From the IMG/VR virus record IMGVR_UViG_3300035661_000011, positions 90,506 to 154,505 of that record: 64,000 bases of DNA; one strand, written 5' to 3'. The first letter of the stretch is position 1. The number at the start of each line of letters is the position of its first letter. The notes beneath the pieces were generated by a model. That model was not told the DNA's origin. It saw only the letters and a program-made list of their open reading frames with translations, and searched no databases. The translations under genes and the position numbers were made by a program. Source of the stretch: a virus. Shown in pieces: positions 6,933-16,180 of this stretch.

Positions 6933-8387
6933 TTAATTTCCTATTGCAAATACACTATACCCAACTGCACCACCACCGTATGCGGTTGGATTACCATTGC
7001 CATTACCGGCAACTACTCTTCCTCCACTCAATGTATAATCGCCCATTGTTAATTGGCATTGTGCCATAAATGTGTTGTTTAAAAGTTGTGCCCCAATGTG
7101 TAGTATGTTGTTCGGAAAGGTTGCAGAAAACACAAACTGCCCTATGCCATTAGTGGTAGTCCCACGTACACATTGTATTAAGGTGTTTCCAATTCTAAGA
7201 CTACCGCCATTAAACACACAGCTGTAAGATTGTGAGAATTGTAGTTGCATAGATCCACCAACGATATACCACGTGTTGACACCATCACATTCCAGTATAA
7301 CGGATTCACCACCACCTAAAAACAACGTCCCAACAGTACCGCTATTACCCTTGAATACATTTAGTGCACCAGGATTTAATCTAATTAAATTGCTGTCACC
7401 CACATTAACCAATTCTACTCTTCCAATACCAAATGCACCAGCTTCTGGTAGAGTAATAGTTGAGTTGGCATATGTGTAATTAGCCATCTTAATTATTAAA
7501 CTTGCATCCTTAATACTTACTGGTAACACACCACCATCTGTAACGATAACCATTCTGAATGTAGTTGAGAAGTCCAACACAGCTTGTTTTATTAAAGCTG
7601 GACTCCACGATTTAGCTAGGGGTAATGTCCCATCGGAAACCTCCTGTGTAGTTGGAAGATCGCTTTTTAGAAGATACGGCGATAGGTCTACATTGGATAT
7701 AGAGTTTATCGTTTGTGCTATTGTGGCATTTAAAGAATCTATCTTAGATTGAAACCCGCTTACAGCGGTTGTCATCACATCAAACTCTTGTTTAATATAC
7801 TCTAACCATTCTGCTGGAGCATCTAAATTCTTACTGATTAATTCTAACTCTCTCGAGAGTATATATACGTTTGATGTCTGACTAAGTAAATCGTTAATCT
7901 TTAACTTATTAAAAGCCTGAGAGTCGCCAATCAGACTAGACCATATAGTTAAGTCGTTCTGGTCGAATGTTCCAAGACTACCTATTTCAGACATTAATAT
8001 CTGGTCAACTACTGCACCTACGGCATGGTACGATAGATGGATAGATGACCATTTAGTTTTATCTATTAAGACTACATAACTAAATGCGTCAAGTCCTAAT
8101 AGCTGTTTAATTAAATTAAACTGTGGGGAGTAAATATAATCTACCCCTAGTTGTAATGTAACTAGTGTACGGAGTGTATGTGTTTCAGTTATAAGTATAC
8201 CTTTAACCAATAGCCCGTCACTATAAAACGGACCATTCTTTGAAAACACTACAGGTGATGATACTGGGTCGGTTACTTCATTTGGAAAATAATTACCTAC
8301 TCGTAGCCCAGTGGGATCAAATGTAACTCCTGGGTCAGCACCAATTCCATCCTCATCAAAATCACCATCGAATAATTGTGTGGACAT
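6933..8387 (-). CDS. Tail fibre-type virion protein
   Basis: The 484-residue protein begins with the attachment-like domain shared with the genes at 2901, 11451 and 22091 (FDPTGLRVGNYFPNEV, GPFYSDGL, then LSYHAVG at about residue 130). A helical middle follows, then a beta-rich module from about residue 285. The C-terminus (YGGGAVGYSVFAIGN) matches the GYxxxAIG ending common in tail fibre tips. The gene directly downstream encodes the chaperone-like protein. I infer a host-binding fibre or spike. Confidence 0.75.
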   Translation of the reverse strand: MSTQLFDGDFDEDGIGADPGVTFDPTGLRVGNYFPNEVTDPVSSPVVFSKNGPFYSDGLLVKGILITETHTLRTLVTLQLGVDYIYSPQFNLIKQLLGLDAFSYVVLIDKTKWSSIHLSYHAVGAVVDQILMSEIGSLGTFDQNDLTIWSSLIGDSQAFNKLKINDLLSQTSNVYILSRELELISKNLDAPAEWLEYIKQEFDVMTTAVSGFQSKIDSLNATIAQTINSISNVDLSPYLLKSDLPTTQEVSDGTLPLAKSWSPALIKQAVLDFSTTFRMVIVTDGGVLPVSIKDASLIIKMANYTYANSTITLPEAGAFGIGRVELVNVGDSNLIRLNPGALNVFKGNSGTVGTLFLGGGESVILECDGVNTWYIVGGSMQLQFSQSYSCVFNGGSLRIGNTLIQCVRGTTTNGIGQFVFSATFPNNILHIGAQLLNNTFMAQCQLTMGDYTLSGGRVVAGNGNGNPTAYGGGAVGYSVFAIGN

Positions 8388-8428
8388 TCTATATTCCTTA
8401 GTTAGTAAAATAAACGTGTTTAATGAAT

Positions 8429-8460
8429 GTGGTAGTCAGTGGATATCCACTGACTACCAC
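8429..8460. terminator. Palindromic hairpin, intergenic
   Basis: A perfect 16-base-arm palindrome sits between minus-strand genes starting at 9200 and 8387, without a T-run. It may be a terminator for the upstream gene or an mRNA-processing or stabilising hairpin. Confidence 0.55.
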
Positions 8461-8486
8461 ACCATATACGGTACTAATGTAAAACG

Positions 8487-9200
8487 TTAAACCGTTTGTG
8501 CATCTGCAGCCAAAAATGCTGAAGAGATCGCAAATCTTGGGTTGGTAGCAAGGTTAGTACCAGAAACATTACGGTTTACCGCCTGCGAACTATTAGTGTC
8601 AACTGGGTACAACCAGTAGTGGTCAGTTGGATGCCATCTTGCACCACCTAACGCCAACGCATTTGATACACCGGTGAATTGAATTTGGTCAAACGCTACT
8701 GTTTTACCGTATTCAATTACGATAACGTCATATGTGTCACCTAATACGCCGTCGCTAGGGTTTCCAGCTCTAGATTCCTGAACTACGAATGGTACCGTGG
8801 CTTGAACTACACCGTTTAGAAGTAGGTCTACAGTATTTGTAGTTAGACCGTATTCAACGCTGTATGGGTTGTAGTTGCCATCGTAATAATTGGCAGTTCC
8901 AGATAAAGTACCATTACCTATCCAAATACCAGACTGCCACTTAGCCGCACTAACTGTAGAAATTGCATCTTGTGCTTCAGAGATAGCGATTTCAAGTATA
9001 CCTGAGTTTGCAGTTAATGTTTCTACTGCCGACACTAGACTGTCGGTTACAGGAGTTGTAGTGAATATAGCGTTAACCGTATCTAACACGGTGTATGGGA
9101 ACGATGTTGCTGCGACTTTATTTACCACGGCACCAGCGCCGGATAGACCTACTGCTAACGCATCAGCGCGAGATTTAATTTGAGGATTTGTAGAAGACAT
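8487..9200 (-). CDS. Virion-type protein with repeated MSSTNPQIK N-terminus
   Basis: The first 15 residues (MSSTNPQIKSRADAL) are identical to those of the 82-residue protein at 9323. The helical N-terminal part of about 90 residues ends EIAISEAQDAIST in both, a shared module probably forming a coiled coil. In this gene a beta-rich domain of about 145 residues follows (KWQSGIWIGNGTLSG, then LALGGARWHP), with the look of a carbohydrate-binding or fibre-tip domain. It lies in the minus-strand fibre cluster and is probably a virion decoration or fibre component. Confidence 0.65.
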   Translation of the reverse strand: MSSTNPQIKSRADALAVGLSGAGAVVNKVAATSFPYTVLDTVNAIFTTTPVTDSLVSAVETLTANSGILEIAISEAQDAISTVSAAKWQSGIWIGNGTLSGTANYYDGNYNPYSVEYGLTTNTVDLLLNGVVQATVPFVVQESRAGNPSDGVLGDTYDVIVIEYGKTVAFDQIQFTGVSNALALGGARWHPTDHYWLYPVDTNSSQAVNRNVSGTNLATNPRFAISSAFLAADAQTV

Positions 9201-9253
9201 TTTTTATTTACCAAATGTAATGTAAAAATTGGTTTCAAAAAACATACTGTCGA

Positions 9254-9278
9254 GGTGTGCAGGGTAACCCAACACACC
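9254..9278. terminator. Weak intergenic inverted repeat
   Basis: Six-base arms (GGTGTG at 9254-9259 and CACACC at 9273-9278) enclose a smaller GGGT/ACCC repeat. It lies between the genes at 8487 and 9323, with no T-run. Confidence 0.35.
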
Positions 9279-9322
9279 CCTAGGTACATTTCTTGCGTGA
9301 GGTTTGACCGTTACACTAACAA

Positions 9323-9571
9323 TTAGATTGTAGCGATTGCGTCTTGCACTTCAGATACAGCTTGAGACAAAACACCATCAGTGGCAACTAAGTTTTCGAT
9401 AGCTGAAACCAAACCATTAGTCACTGTAACTTCTGTAAAGGTACCATGCATGAAGTTTGAAACACCACCAACTGAACGACCAGCAACCGATGTTACAGCG
9501 GCACTATGTGAATCCATATCTGCAATTAACGCATCAGCGCGAGATTTAATTTGAGGATTTGTAGAAGACAT
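9323..9571 (-). CDS. Short paralogue of the 8487 protein (N-terminal module only)
   Basis: This 82-residue protein has the same first 15 residues as the gene at 8487 and the same overall plan through TLTANSGIL/NLVATDGVL and the ending S-E-x-Q-D-A-I, then stops where the longer paralogue enters its beta-rich domain. The upstream bases (a T-rich stretch before ATG) are also alike, so a local duplication is likely. It could be a free-standing capping or chaperone copy of the module, or the remains of a gene that lost its second domain. Confidence 0.65.
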   Translation of the reverse strand: MSSTNPQIKSRADALIADMDSHSAAVTSVAGRSVGGVSNFMHGTFTEVTVTNGLVSAIENLVATDGVLSQAVSEVQDAIATI

Positions 9572-9651
9572 TTTTTATCCTTTGAATAAAAGTATTTAAA
9601 ATAAGTTTATAGATGGCACTAAAGTGTGCCACCGTTTAAATCCGAGTGATA

Positions 9652-10911
9652 TTAGATACCGGCCAACGCGTCTTGTAGTGCGCTTACTTGTGTAACAAGT
9701 GTCAAGATAATGGCGTTTTGTGCTTCTAATGCAGCCATCATACTGTCAGCAGTCGCTAATGTTGCATAGTTAGCTGTACCGAAGTCAACAATAGCTTTGT
9801 TAGATGGGAATACAGTTTCTGATGCAATGTTAGTGCCGTCGATAACTGAAGTGCGGTCAGCAATGCTAACAGGAACATATGACAGCGGAGTATTTAAACC
9901 ATCCCAATCTGCATCAGTTTGACCAGGAGCATCAGTAAGTGCAAACATGATGTCGCCGACGGTGTACAGTTTACCGTTAACAGTAATGTCTTCACCAACG
10001 AACCAGAAATCAGATTCTTTAACTGCACCAGCTGCACCAGAACCACCCATACCAGAAGTATCAGTTGGGTAGTTAGTACCTTCAGAAACAGGTAAGAACA
10101 CACCACGATTTTTCAACAAGCCAGCAACGCGAGTGTTAGCATACGCTTCGGCAGCAGCGATTGCAGCAGCAACGCCAGTGTTAGTGTAAGCTTCAGAAGC
10201 AGCTAATACAGAAGTAGCAGAAGTAGCAACTGCATCAGTAGCAAATGCTTGAGCAGCAGCTTGAGCAGCGAGTGCATTAGAAGCAGAAGTGCTGTTAGCA
10301 GAAGTTAAAGTCAGAGCATCTTTCGCGTCAGCATATGTTTGTGCAGCAGTTTGTGCAGCAGAAGCCGCGCTATCAGCGTATGTATTTGCGGCACTTGTAG
10401 CGTTAGCTACAGCTGAATTTGTGTTGTTGTTAGCAGCAGTTAATGTAGCTGCATCGCCAGCAGCCAACTGTGTGTCAGCGTAAGATTTTGCAACGACAAC
10501 ACCGGCAGCAACAGCGTCGTTCGCATAAGTTTGTAATGCAGTTGTTGCATTTTGTACGGTCAGGTTTGTATACGCCTCAGCGTCTAGCAGCACTTGTGCA
10601 CCACCGTCACCGACCAATGCAGTCAGTAAAGTGATTTTGCCATCAGTGTAACTGTTAGCAGAACCTAAAGTGGTGGTATCGTTTGCATCTGAGTGTGAAT
10701 TAGCAGAAGCTAAAGCGGCAGCGATTGCAGCAGCTTGTGGAGTAGAAACAATCTTCACTGCATCAGCAGTGTTATCAACGTCAGTCAAACCAACAGTTTG
10801 TTTGACGATATGTGCTGGGTGTTTACCGCCTACTGTTGAAACCAAAGCTGCTTGTGCTGCTAATGTAGCTAAAATTGCTGTTGCACGGGTTTGTGAATCT
10901 ACGTTTGACAT
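9652..10911 (-). CDS. Ala-rich coiled-coil fibre protein
   Basis: Of 419 residues, about 60 to 265 are a low-complexity array of Ala, Thr, Ser, Asn and Asp with recurrent AYTN/SYAD/TYAD units, as in long trimeric phage fibres. Base composition is locally higher in G and C than in neighbouring genes. Downstream comes a globular part (GVFLPVSEGTNYPTDTSG) and a C-terminus (LNTPLSYVPVSIADRT...VSALQDALAGI) that is shared with the 141-residue protein at 11014. The N-terminus resembles those of 8487 and 9323 in length and style. Probable structural fibre. Confidence 0.7.
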   Translation of the reverse strand: MSNVDSQTRATAILATLAAQAALVSTVGGKHPAHIVKQTVGLTDVDNTADAVKIVSTPQAAAIAAALASANSHSDANDTTTLGSANSYTDGKITLLTALVGDGGAQVLLDAEAYTNLTVQNATTALQTYANDAVAAGVVVAKSYADTQLAAGDAATLTAANNNTNSAVANATSAANTYADSAASAAQTAAQTYADAKDALTLTSANSTSASNALAAQAAAQAFATDAVATSATSVLAASEAYTNTGVAAAIAAAEAYANTRVAGLLKNRGVFLPVSEGTNYPTDTSGMGGSGAAGAVKESDFWFVGEDITVNGKLYTVGDIMFALTDAPGQTDADWDGLNTPLSYVPVSIADRTSVIDGTNIASETVFPSNKAIVDFGTANYATLATADSMMAALEAQNAIILTLVTQVSALQDALAGI

Positions 10912-11013
10912 TTGTGATACCTCTAAGGATGTAATTACAAGTTTAGGTTATATTTAACCCACATAATAGACAAATACAGAAATGTAGTTTTTTTATATTT
11001 AACTCATCTACAT

Positions 11014-11439
11014 TTACACTGGTGGCCTGCCAGTTATAGCATTTTGAATAATTAATACTTCTTGTGCTAAGATTTTAAAATCGGAACTTTGTTGCTCTAA
11101 TATAGAGAGTATTGTATCTACTACCTCACCAGAAGCGTAATGTGTATCTACAAATGACACCACAGCTTCTTCTGTTGGATACTGTACATTGGATGGTGGG
11201 GTTAATGTAGAAATTCCAGTTATTTTATTTGCTACGTTTTCGGGAGTATAAGATAACGGGTTATTTTGGTCACCCCAATTTATATCGTTTTGTGATAAAG
11301 AAAATGCATCCACCTTAGCTTGTAATATCGACATCTGTGCCAACATACCAGTTAACAAAGTAACCACATCTACGTTTAATCCACCTACCCCACACTTAGC
11401 TATAATCTCATTAAGTTTATCATTAAGTTGAGAATCCAT
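11014..11439 (-). CDS. Short virion-type protein sharing the 9652 C-terminus
   Basis: The 141-residue protein starts with a helix and a segment containing ITGMLAQMSILQAKVD-like heptads, then carries the module NNPLSYTPENVANK ... YPTEEAVVSFVDTHYA ... VLIIQNAITG. The same order (PLSY, YP/FP, AV-F, a helix and I/L-Q-A-x-x-G) ends the Ala-rich fibre at 9652. I infer a trimerising or attachment module. It starts 12 bases after the stop of the fibre gene at 11451. Confidence 0.6.
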   Translation of the reverse strand: MDSQLNDKLNEIIAKCGVGGLNVDVVTLLTGMLAQMSILQAKVDAFSLSQNDINWGDQNNPLSYTPENVANKITGISTLTPPSNVQYPTEEAVVSFVDTHYASGEVVDTILSILEQQSSDFKILAQEVLIIQNAITGRPPV

Positions 11440-11450
11440 TTATCCACCCA

Positions 11451-12428
11451 CTAATTGCCAATTGCAAAATAACTAATTCTTCTGTCACCAGTGTAGCTAT
11501 TGTCTAATGTCACACTCACTTTAATTCTATCTGTGAGTGGAGCCGATGTAACCACCTGGTCATTTGTAGGTGCAACTAGTGGGTCATCTGGTGACACCCA
11601 ACAATGCGCTAATGTGCAAGCGTTAAGAAATGGGTCTCCTACAAACTTGACTTCACTAGGTCTAAACGTAGATGTAAATACATGGAAACCAAACTTTACA
11701 GTAAATGAACCTAATGTGATAGTGTAATGGTGTAAACCAATTGGTTTAACTAATTTATTTTTATCTCTGGTTAACGCTATATACGTGTCAACAAATGCGT
11801 TATTGTTTTTGTTCATAGATATCGCTAACTCTAATAACGGCACTAGTGTAGAGTTAGCCCAAACTCCAACAAAACCATCAATTTCGTTGACACTTACGTT
11901 ATCACGTTTATGTCTAACTGCTGATGCTAGTTGCATTATAGTTTCACAAATCAAAGGGTATTGTGCTACAGCATTTGTATTTAGTGAATGTGGAGTCGGT
12001 GGAAAACTAGTTGGGGCTGTAGCCCAATCAACTGAAAGATATGTAGTGGCTAATTCCATATACCCATCGGCAATCGCATTGGCTTTATTAACCACATACT
12101 CGCCACCGATAGTGTGATAGTTAATATGGTATCTACCAACTGGGTTTCTACCTAGCATAGTAATGCTACCGTATACCGGTAAACCTATAGCCGTATCACT
12201 TGATGCCTGAGACCAATAATGGCTTAAATAGTAATCTACATTTTCAGTTAGGGTAATTCCATCGGAGTTGACTATAGAAAGTCCAGCTGAATAAAATGGG
12301 GTTGCCTCTGGAACAAATAAAAAAGCGTTAGTTGGACCGATGTTAGAAATATTGTGTTGTTCATTAGAAACAAAATTGTCTGGTAATGTACCAGTCCCAT
12401 CAAATGGGTAAATTATTGGATTAGACAT
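11451..12428 (-). CDS. Tail fibre-type virion protein
   Basis: The 325-residue protein has the shared N-terminal domain (FDGTGTLPDNFVSNEQH, TPFYSAGLSI, INYHTIGGEYV) also seen at 2901, 6933 and 22091. A helical middle follows and the C-terminus ends DRRISYFAIGN, the same AIGN ending as the fibre at 6933. It is first in the minus-strand fibre run and divergent from the gene at 12479. Probable adhesin or fibre. Confidence 0.7.
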   Translation of the reverse strand: MSNPIIYPFDGTGTLPDNFVSNEQHNISNIGPTNAFLFVPEATPFYSAGLSIVNSDGITLTENVDYYLSHYWSQASSDTAIGLPVYGSITMLGRNPVGRYHINYHTIGGEYVVNKANAIADGYMELATTYLSVDWATAPTSFPPTPHSLNTNAVAQYPLICETIMQLASAVRHKRDNVSVNEIDGFVGVWANSTLVPLLELAISMNKNNNAFVDTYIALTRDKNKLVKPIGLHHYTITLGSFTVKFGFHVFTSTFRPSEVKFVGDPFLNACTLAHCWVSPDDPLVAPTNDQVVTSAPLTDRIKVSVTLDNSYTGDRRISYFAIGN

Positions 12429-12478
12429 AATGGTTTACTTTTAATGTAGTAAAAAGATAACTCGTGAGGAATTAAGTT

Positions 12479-13690
12479 ATGTTAAGAGCAATTAGTATAG
12501 TACAAAGAGTAAAATACGACTGGGTAGAACTCCCAGTCACCACACTATTATCCAATTTAGATTGGACGTGGAGAACGCTTATAACTGTGATTGACGAGAA
12601 TACAGGTGTTGAAACACAGCATGATTTTAGTATGATACCAAACATACACAAGCTAGTGTCACACTTTCCAGCTGCAACTTTCAGTGATGTATTTGCCACG
12701 TACACTGGCCCGTTACCACCAGAAATACTACCAAAGATAGATATAACAAAAAAGAAATATTTATCGTATTACACACTTTGGGATTATCAACTAGATGCGA
12801 CTAGAGTTAATACATCCAATTCAGTTCTGTCATTTAATATAAACGATACCCCAGACTTAGAAATTACACCATCTAAATATTTTACTGATACGATAAACAG
12901 CTTAAAAGATAAAGTGTTATTTGTAATCAATGGTGTAATTGTATTTCCTGAGTACACTAATGGTAGGGTGATAATTCACAATGGTGGGTTAGAATTAGAT
13001 ACAGCCGAAGAACAAAACTTAGGTGTAATTGACTTCTCTAATTTTAATGGATTTACACCGGTTGAATTTACACAACAAAACACAATTGTATTTTTTAGAG
13101 ACACTGAAGTAACTACCTACCACGTTACATTAAAAGACCCCATTGTGAACGATTTTATGGTCGTGGTGAACGGTAAGCTACATATGTGTAACGACGTGTA
13201 CACTCTAGTTAATAAACACACCGTGGCTATTCAGGTGCGACATCAAGATGTATATAAAGAAGCAATGTATGCTGAGCCATCTACACTAAACTGGATAGAT
13301 AGAATATCACCGTATAGTAACGGGTATGATATTTCAACATTTAACCCTATGCGGTACATTACTTCTTTAGCTAATAGACTTCTATTATTATCTGTTAAAG
13401 GCGTAAGTGTTAAAACCTTGCCGTTAGTCACAACTGGATTTCCTTTAACGTTCTTTACCAATCACGATACCACAGATTTAATATTTTCATCGGATGGAAC
13501 ACTAGGATACTACATAGCTAATGAGATGTTATCTGATAAGGCGGTTGTTATATCTGTTGCAAAACCTAGAGTGTATGATGCGATTTATGACACAACAAAT
13601 GTTTTAAACGAGAGTGTAATTGGTACAGGTGCATTATCTTCAGCATACGAGAATCAAACTGCAAAGCTAAAACGGATTTATGTATTGTAA
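12479..13690 (+). CDS. Unidentified probable virion protein
   Basis: GAGGA upstream supports the ATG. The 403-residue product is rich in beta-type segments with frequent V, T, I, Y and no enzyme motif, and two parts (LFVINGVIVFPEYTNGRVI and FMVVVNGKLHMCNDVY) look like repeats of one beta-domain. It sits divergent from the fibre cluster. Structural, probably tail or baseplate, by composition and context only. Confidence 0.6.
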   Translation: MLRAISIVQRVKYDWVELPVTTLLSNLDWTWRTLITVIDENTGVETQHDFSMIPNIHKLVSHFPAATFSDVFATYTGPLPPEILPKIDITKKKYLSYYTLWDYQLDATRVNTSNSVLSFNINDTPDLEITPSKYFTDTINSLKDKVLFVINGVIVFPEYTNGRVIIHNGGLELDTAEEQNLGVIDFSNFNGFTPVEFTQQNTIVFFRDTEVTTYHVTLKDPIVNDFMVVVNGKLHMCNDVYTLVNKHTVAIQVRHQDVYKEAMYAEPSTLNWIDRISPYSNGYDISTFNPMRYITSLANRLLLLSVKGVSVKTLPLVTTGFPLTFFTNHDTTDLIFSSDGTLGYYIANEMLSDKAVVISVAKPRVYDAIYDTTNVLNESVIGTGALSSAYENQTAKLKRIYVL

Positions 13691-13744
13691 AATAAACCAC
13701 ATTAGCGATAGTGTAGGTGGTAAACTATAAAGGATAAATTGATA

Positions 13745-15526
13745 ATGTCTGTTAAAAAAATAAGTTGGTCTAAAGCAAAAGGGTATGAGTGTAGCTCTAA
13801 TGGAGATACTAGGTTTTCTGCCTTTTATGCAATTATGGAAGACGGTAGAACCTTGGAGCAACATTACCAGTGTGATGTTAAAGGTTATGATACTGGTGGA
13901 ACAAATTGGAAGTTAGGTAAAGGTAAACCGCCTTTAGATACAACACAGAAGATGTTTCCTTTATATTTGAATTTATGGAAACGGTGGTGTAACATTGGTG
14001 ATAACTACGCTTCGCTTTTAGAACTTAAAGAGCTAGCTATAAGTAATGAATTTTATTTACGAGATTCATTTGCTACATCGCCAGTTAATCAAGCTCATGC
14101 GTTATCAGTTATACTAAACGATTTAGATAAAGTGTCTAAATCTAAAGTTAGCGTTGAGTTGTATACCGATGGTTCAGCGAGACCAAATCCTGGTTCTGCT
14201 GGATATGGATTTAATGGAACCGATTCACTTGGTAACTCGTACATTGGATGGGGACCTGTTGCTAGTAGGTCTACTAATAACGTAGCTGAGTTATTAGCGG
14301 TTGCATACGGCATTATTAGAATGCGAAGTGTTGTGAACAACTTAGGTAAGATTAAAATATTTGCGGATAGTGAATATGTAATCGAAAACTTAAAATCTGT
14401 ACCTAAATGGATTGGTAACGATTGGACGACTGACACTGGTCGTCCCGTAGCTAATGTGGAAGTGTGGAAGTTTTTAGATTCTACAATTATGGAAGCCAGA
14501 AATGCAGGTGTCGATATTAGCTTGCAGTGGGTCAAAGCACATAACGGCAATGCTGGTAATGAACTAGCTGATTTAAAAGCCAATGAAGGGCGCTTAATCG
14601 CGTTAGAATCACATATTGACTTACACTTTGAACTAACGGATTTACACAAGTTTGAAGTTACTAAATTGTTAAAGGTTAAAACCGTTAATAAAGCGGTTGC
14701 TCCTTTAAATAAATTGCTTTCAGCTAAACGTTGGTTTTTCTTTACAAATGTACCTGAGGAGATTGAGGGTATACCATTTTATTTTGCCTCTGTATACGAA
14801 GATAAAAAGGAGTATAATAATCGTAACTTAGGTAAACGTGCTCCAGACAGTATGTATGTGTTATTGTTAACTGATACCCGTATAACAGTTTTAGATACAA
14901 TCCGAGAATCTTTTAATAAAAAGTTTGAGGGTGAAACTTTACCAATTATAACATATCTCACGAAGATACAAAGTGCTAAAGTGTGGTCTAAGTTAGTTGA
15001 ATCAATCGATGAATATTTGGTGTATAAAGGAAGTAGTGCTATTACTGTTGGTGGCGAATTACTTGGTAAATTACATTTCCCACCAAAGCTAGCGTGTAAA
15101 GTTCCTAAGATAATAACTTTAGGATACAATTGCATTAAGGAATATAAGTCTGGAAAACAAGGTGCACACTACTACGATATAACCAATAAAGTTTATGTAA
15201 CTGACACTAAGGGTAAATTGGCCATTAGTCCAGACTTTACAATGAGCACTAAGTTTCTCGATATACCGATTGTAATACCGTACACATCAGACGATGGTTT
15301 GATTACTCCAGAAACATCAGATGTGATTCGATTAACTGTTAATATCGATATGCCGACTAGAAATACATTTTCTGCATTACTTAAACAAACAAAAAATCCA
15401 GTTAAAATTACACTGATGGTCACAGAAAGTTTAGAGCGTAGTTGTAGAGTCTATGTGATAGTTGAAGTGGATAGTGACATCTGTATTTATTATAACCCAG
15501 ATTCAAATTTTAGAATAAAAAAATGA
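13745..15526 (+). CDS. Ribonuclease HI domain protein, 593 residues
   Basis: ATG 13745 follows AAAGGA. Three parts are visible. Residues about 1-125 form a region with GGTNWKLGKGKPP and NQAHALSVIL, reminiscent of an accessory domain seen next to RNase H in other phages. Residues about 138-285 are RNase HI with the acidic active site: Asp in YTDGS (about 141), Glu in NVAELLA (about 181), Asp in FADSEY (about 206) and Asp in ELADLKA (about 275). The last 300 residues are not recognised. RNase HI cuts the RNA strand of RNA-DNA hybrids, so primer removal or R-loop clearing in phage replication fits. The last codons overlap a tiny gene by ATGA. Confidence 0.85.
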   Translation: MSVKKISWSKAKGYECSSNGDTRFSAFYAIMEDGRTLEQHYQCDVKGYDTGGTNWKLGKGKPPLDTTQKMFPLYLNLWKRWCNIGDNYASLLELKELAISNEFYLRDSFATSPVNQAHALSVILNDLDKVSKSKVSVELYTDGSARPNPGSAGYGFNGTDSLGNSYIGWGPVASRSTNNVAELLAVAYGIIRMRSVVNNLGKIKIFADSEYVIENLKSVPKWIGNDWTTDTGRPVANVEVWKFLDSTIMEARNAGVDISLQWVKAHNGNAGNELADLKANEGRLIALESHIDLHFELTDLHKFEVTKLLKVKTVNKAVAPLNKLLSAKRWFFFTNVPEEIEGIPFYFASVYEDKKEYNNRNLGKRAPDSMYVLLLTDTRITVLDTIRESFNKKFEGETLPIITYLTKIQSAKVWSKLVESIDEYLVYKGSSAITVGGELLGKLHFPPKLACKVPKIITLGYNCIKEYKSGKQGAHYYDITNKVYVTDTKGKLAISPDFTMSTKFLDIPIVIPYTSDDGLITPETSDVIRLTVNIDMPTRNTFSALLKQTKNPVKITLMVTESLERSCRVYVIVEVDSDICIYYNPDSNFRIKK

Positions 15527-15609
15527 AAGCTCAAAAGAAAGATACAAAATACCTTTACACAATTCTAATTGTATTAGCGTTGTGTAAATTATGTTTATTA
15601 ATTTTTTAA
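15523..15609 (+). CDS. Tiny membrane peptide, 28 residues
   Basis: The ATG overlaps the stop of the RNase H gene (ATGA). The peptide has a basic start (MKAQKKDTK) and then one hydrophobic segment of about 17 residues (YTILIVLALCKLCLLIF), ending with TAA. That is the plan of a single-pass membrane peptide. No separate Shine-Dalgarno is visible, so it would depend on coupled translation. Confidence 0.4.
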   Translation: MKAQKKDTKYLYTILIVLALCKLCLLIF

Positions 15610-15625
15610 CACTATAGGTTTACAG

Positions 15626-16063
15626 ATGTTTACAATGCGAGGCGATTTAATTAAGTTAACTAAAGCTGGTGAATTCGATGTAGTGCTACACGGGTGTAAC
15701 TGTTATAACACTATGGGGAAAGGAATTGCTGCTCAATTTAAACAACACTTTCCAGAGGTGTATGCGGCTGATTGCAAAACTGAAAGGGGTGACCCACGAA
15801 AGTTAGGTTCGTATAGCCGAGCAAAATTACCAAATGGCGTAATTGTGCTTAACTGCTACACACAGTTTAGATACGGACCGAATAGTGCAGATTATGCTGC
15901 TATTCGTGAAGTGTTACAAAAGGTTAGAGAAGAATTTGTTGGTAAAAAAGTAGGTATGCCTATGATTGGTGCTGGTTTAGCTGGCGGGGATTGGAAAAAG
16001 ATTTCTAATCTAATCGATAGATATTTACCAAACGCAACCGTTGTGGAGTGGGATAGTAACTAA
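15626..16063 (+). CDS. Macro-domain (ADP-ribose binding) protein
   Basis: The 145-residue protein is one macro domain: GDLIKL at residue 6, DVVLHGCNCYNTMGKGIA (18-35) for the adenine and distal ribose site, and GMPMIGAGLAGGDW (about 110-123) for the phosphate loop. Family members bind ADP-ribose or remove it from proteins, nucleic acids or ADP-ribose-1-phosphate. The Asn/Gly pattern matches the small Poa1/ALC1-like group. In a phage it could reverse host ADP-ribosylation, process its own NAD metabolites, or blunt NAD-based defence signals; these are inferences. An in-frame ATG nine bases later is an alternative start. Confidence 0.85.
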   Translation: MFTMRGDLIKLTKAGEFDVVLHGCNCYNTMGKGIAAQFKQHFPEVYAADCKTERGDPRKLGSYSRAKLPNGVIVLNCYTQFRYGPNSADYAAIREVLQKVREEFVGKKVGMPMIGAGLAGGDWKKISNLIDRYLPNATVVEWDSN

Positions 16064-16077
16064 CGATAATAACTCAC

Positions 16078-16105
16078 GGTATGGATTTAGATCTAAATCC
16101 ATACC
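16078..16105. terminator. Palindromic hairpin
   Basis: A perfect palindrome (GGTATGGATTTAGA and its complement) follows the macro-domain gene; there is no T-run directly after it. Confidence 0.6.
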
Positions 16106-16180
16106 ACTAAATTGTAACTACGTGTACAGGTTTAATGAAACCAAAGGTTACACAACTGACTGTTTCAGTGAGGAAATAAA

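Noticed and set aside
10289-10957. Plus-strand ORFs opposite the Ala-rich fibre
   Set aside because: They are Ala-rich shadows of the repetitive minus-strand gene, without binding sites.
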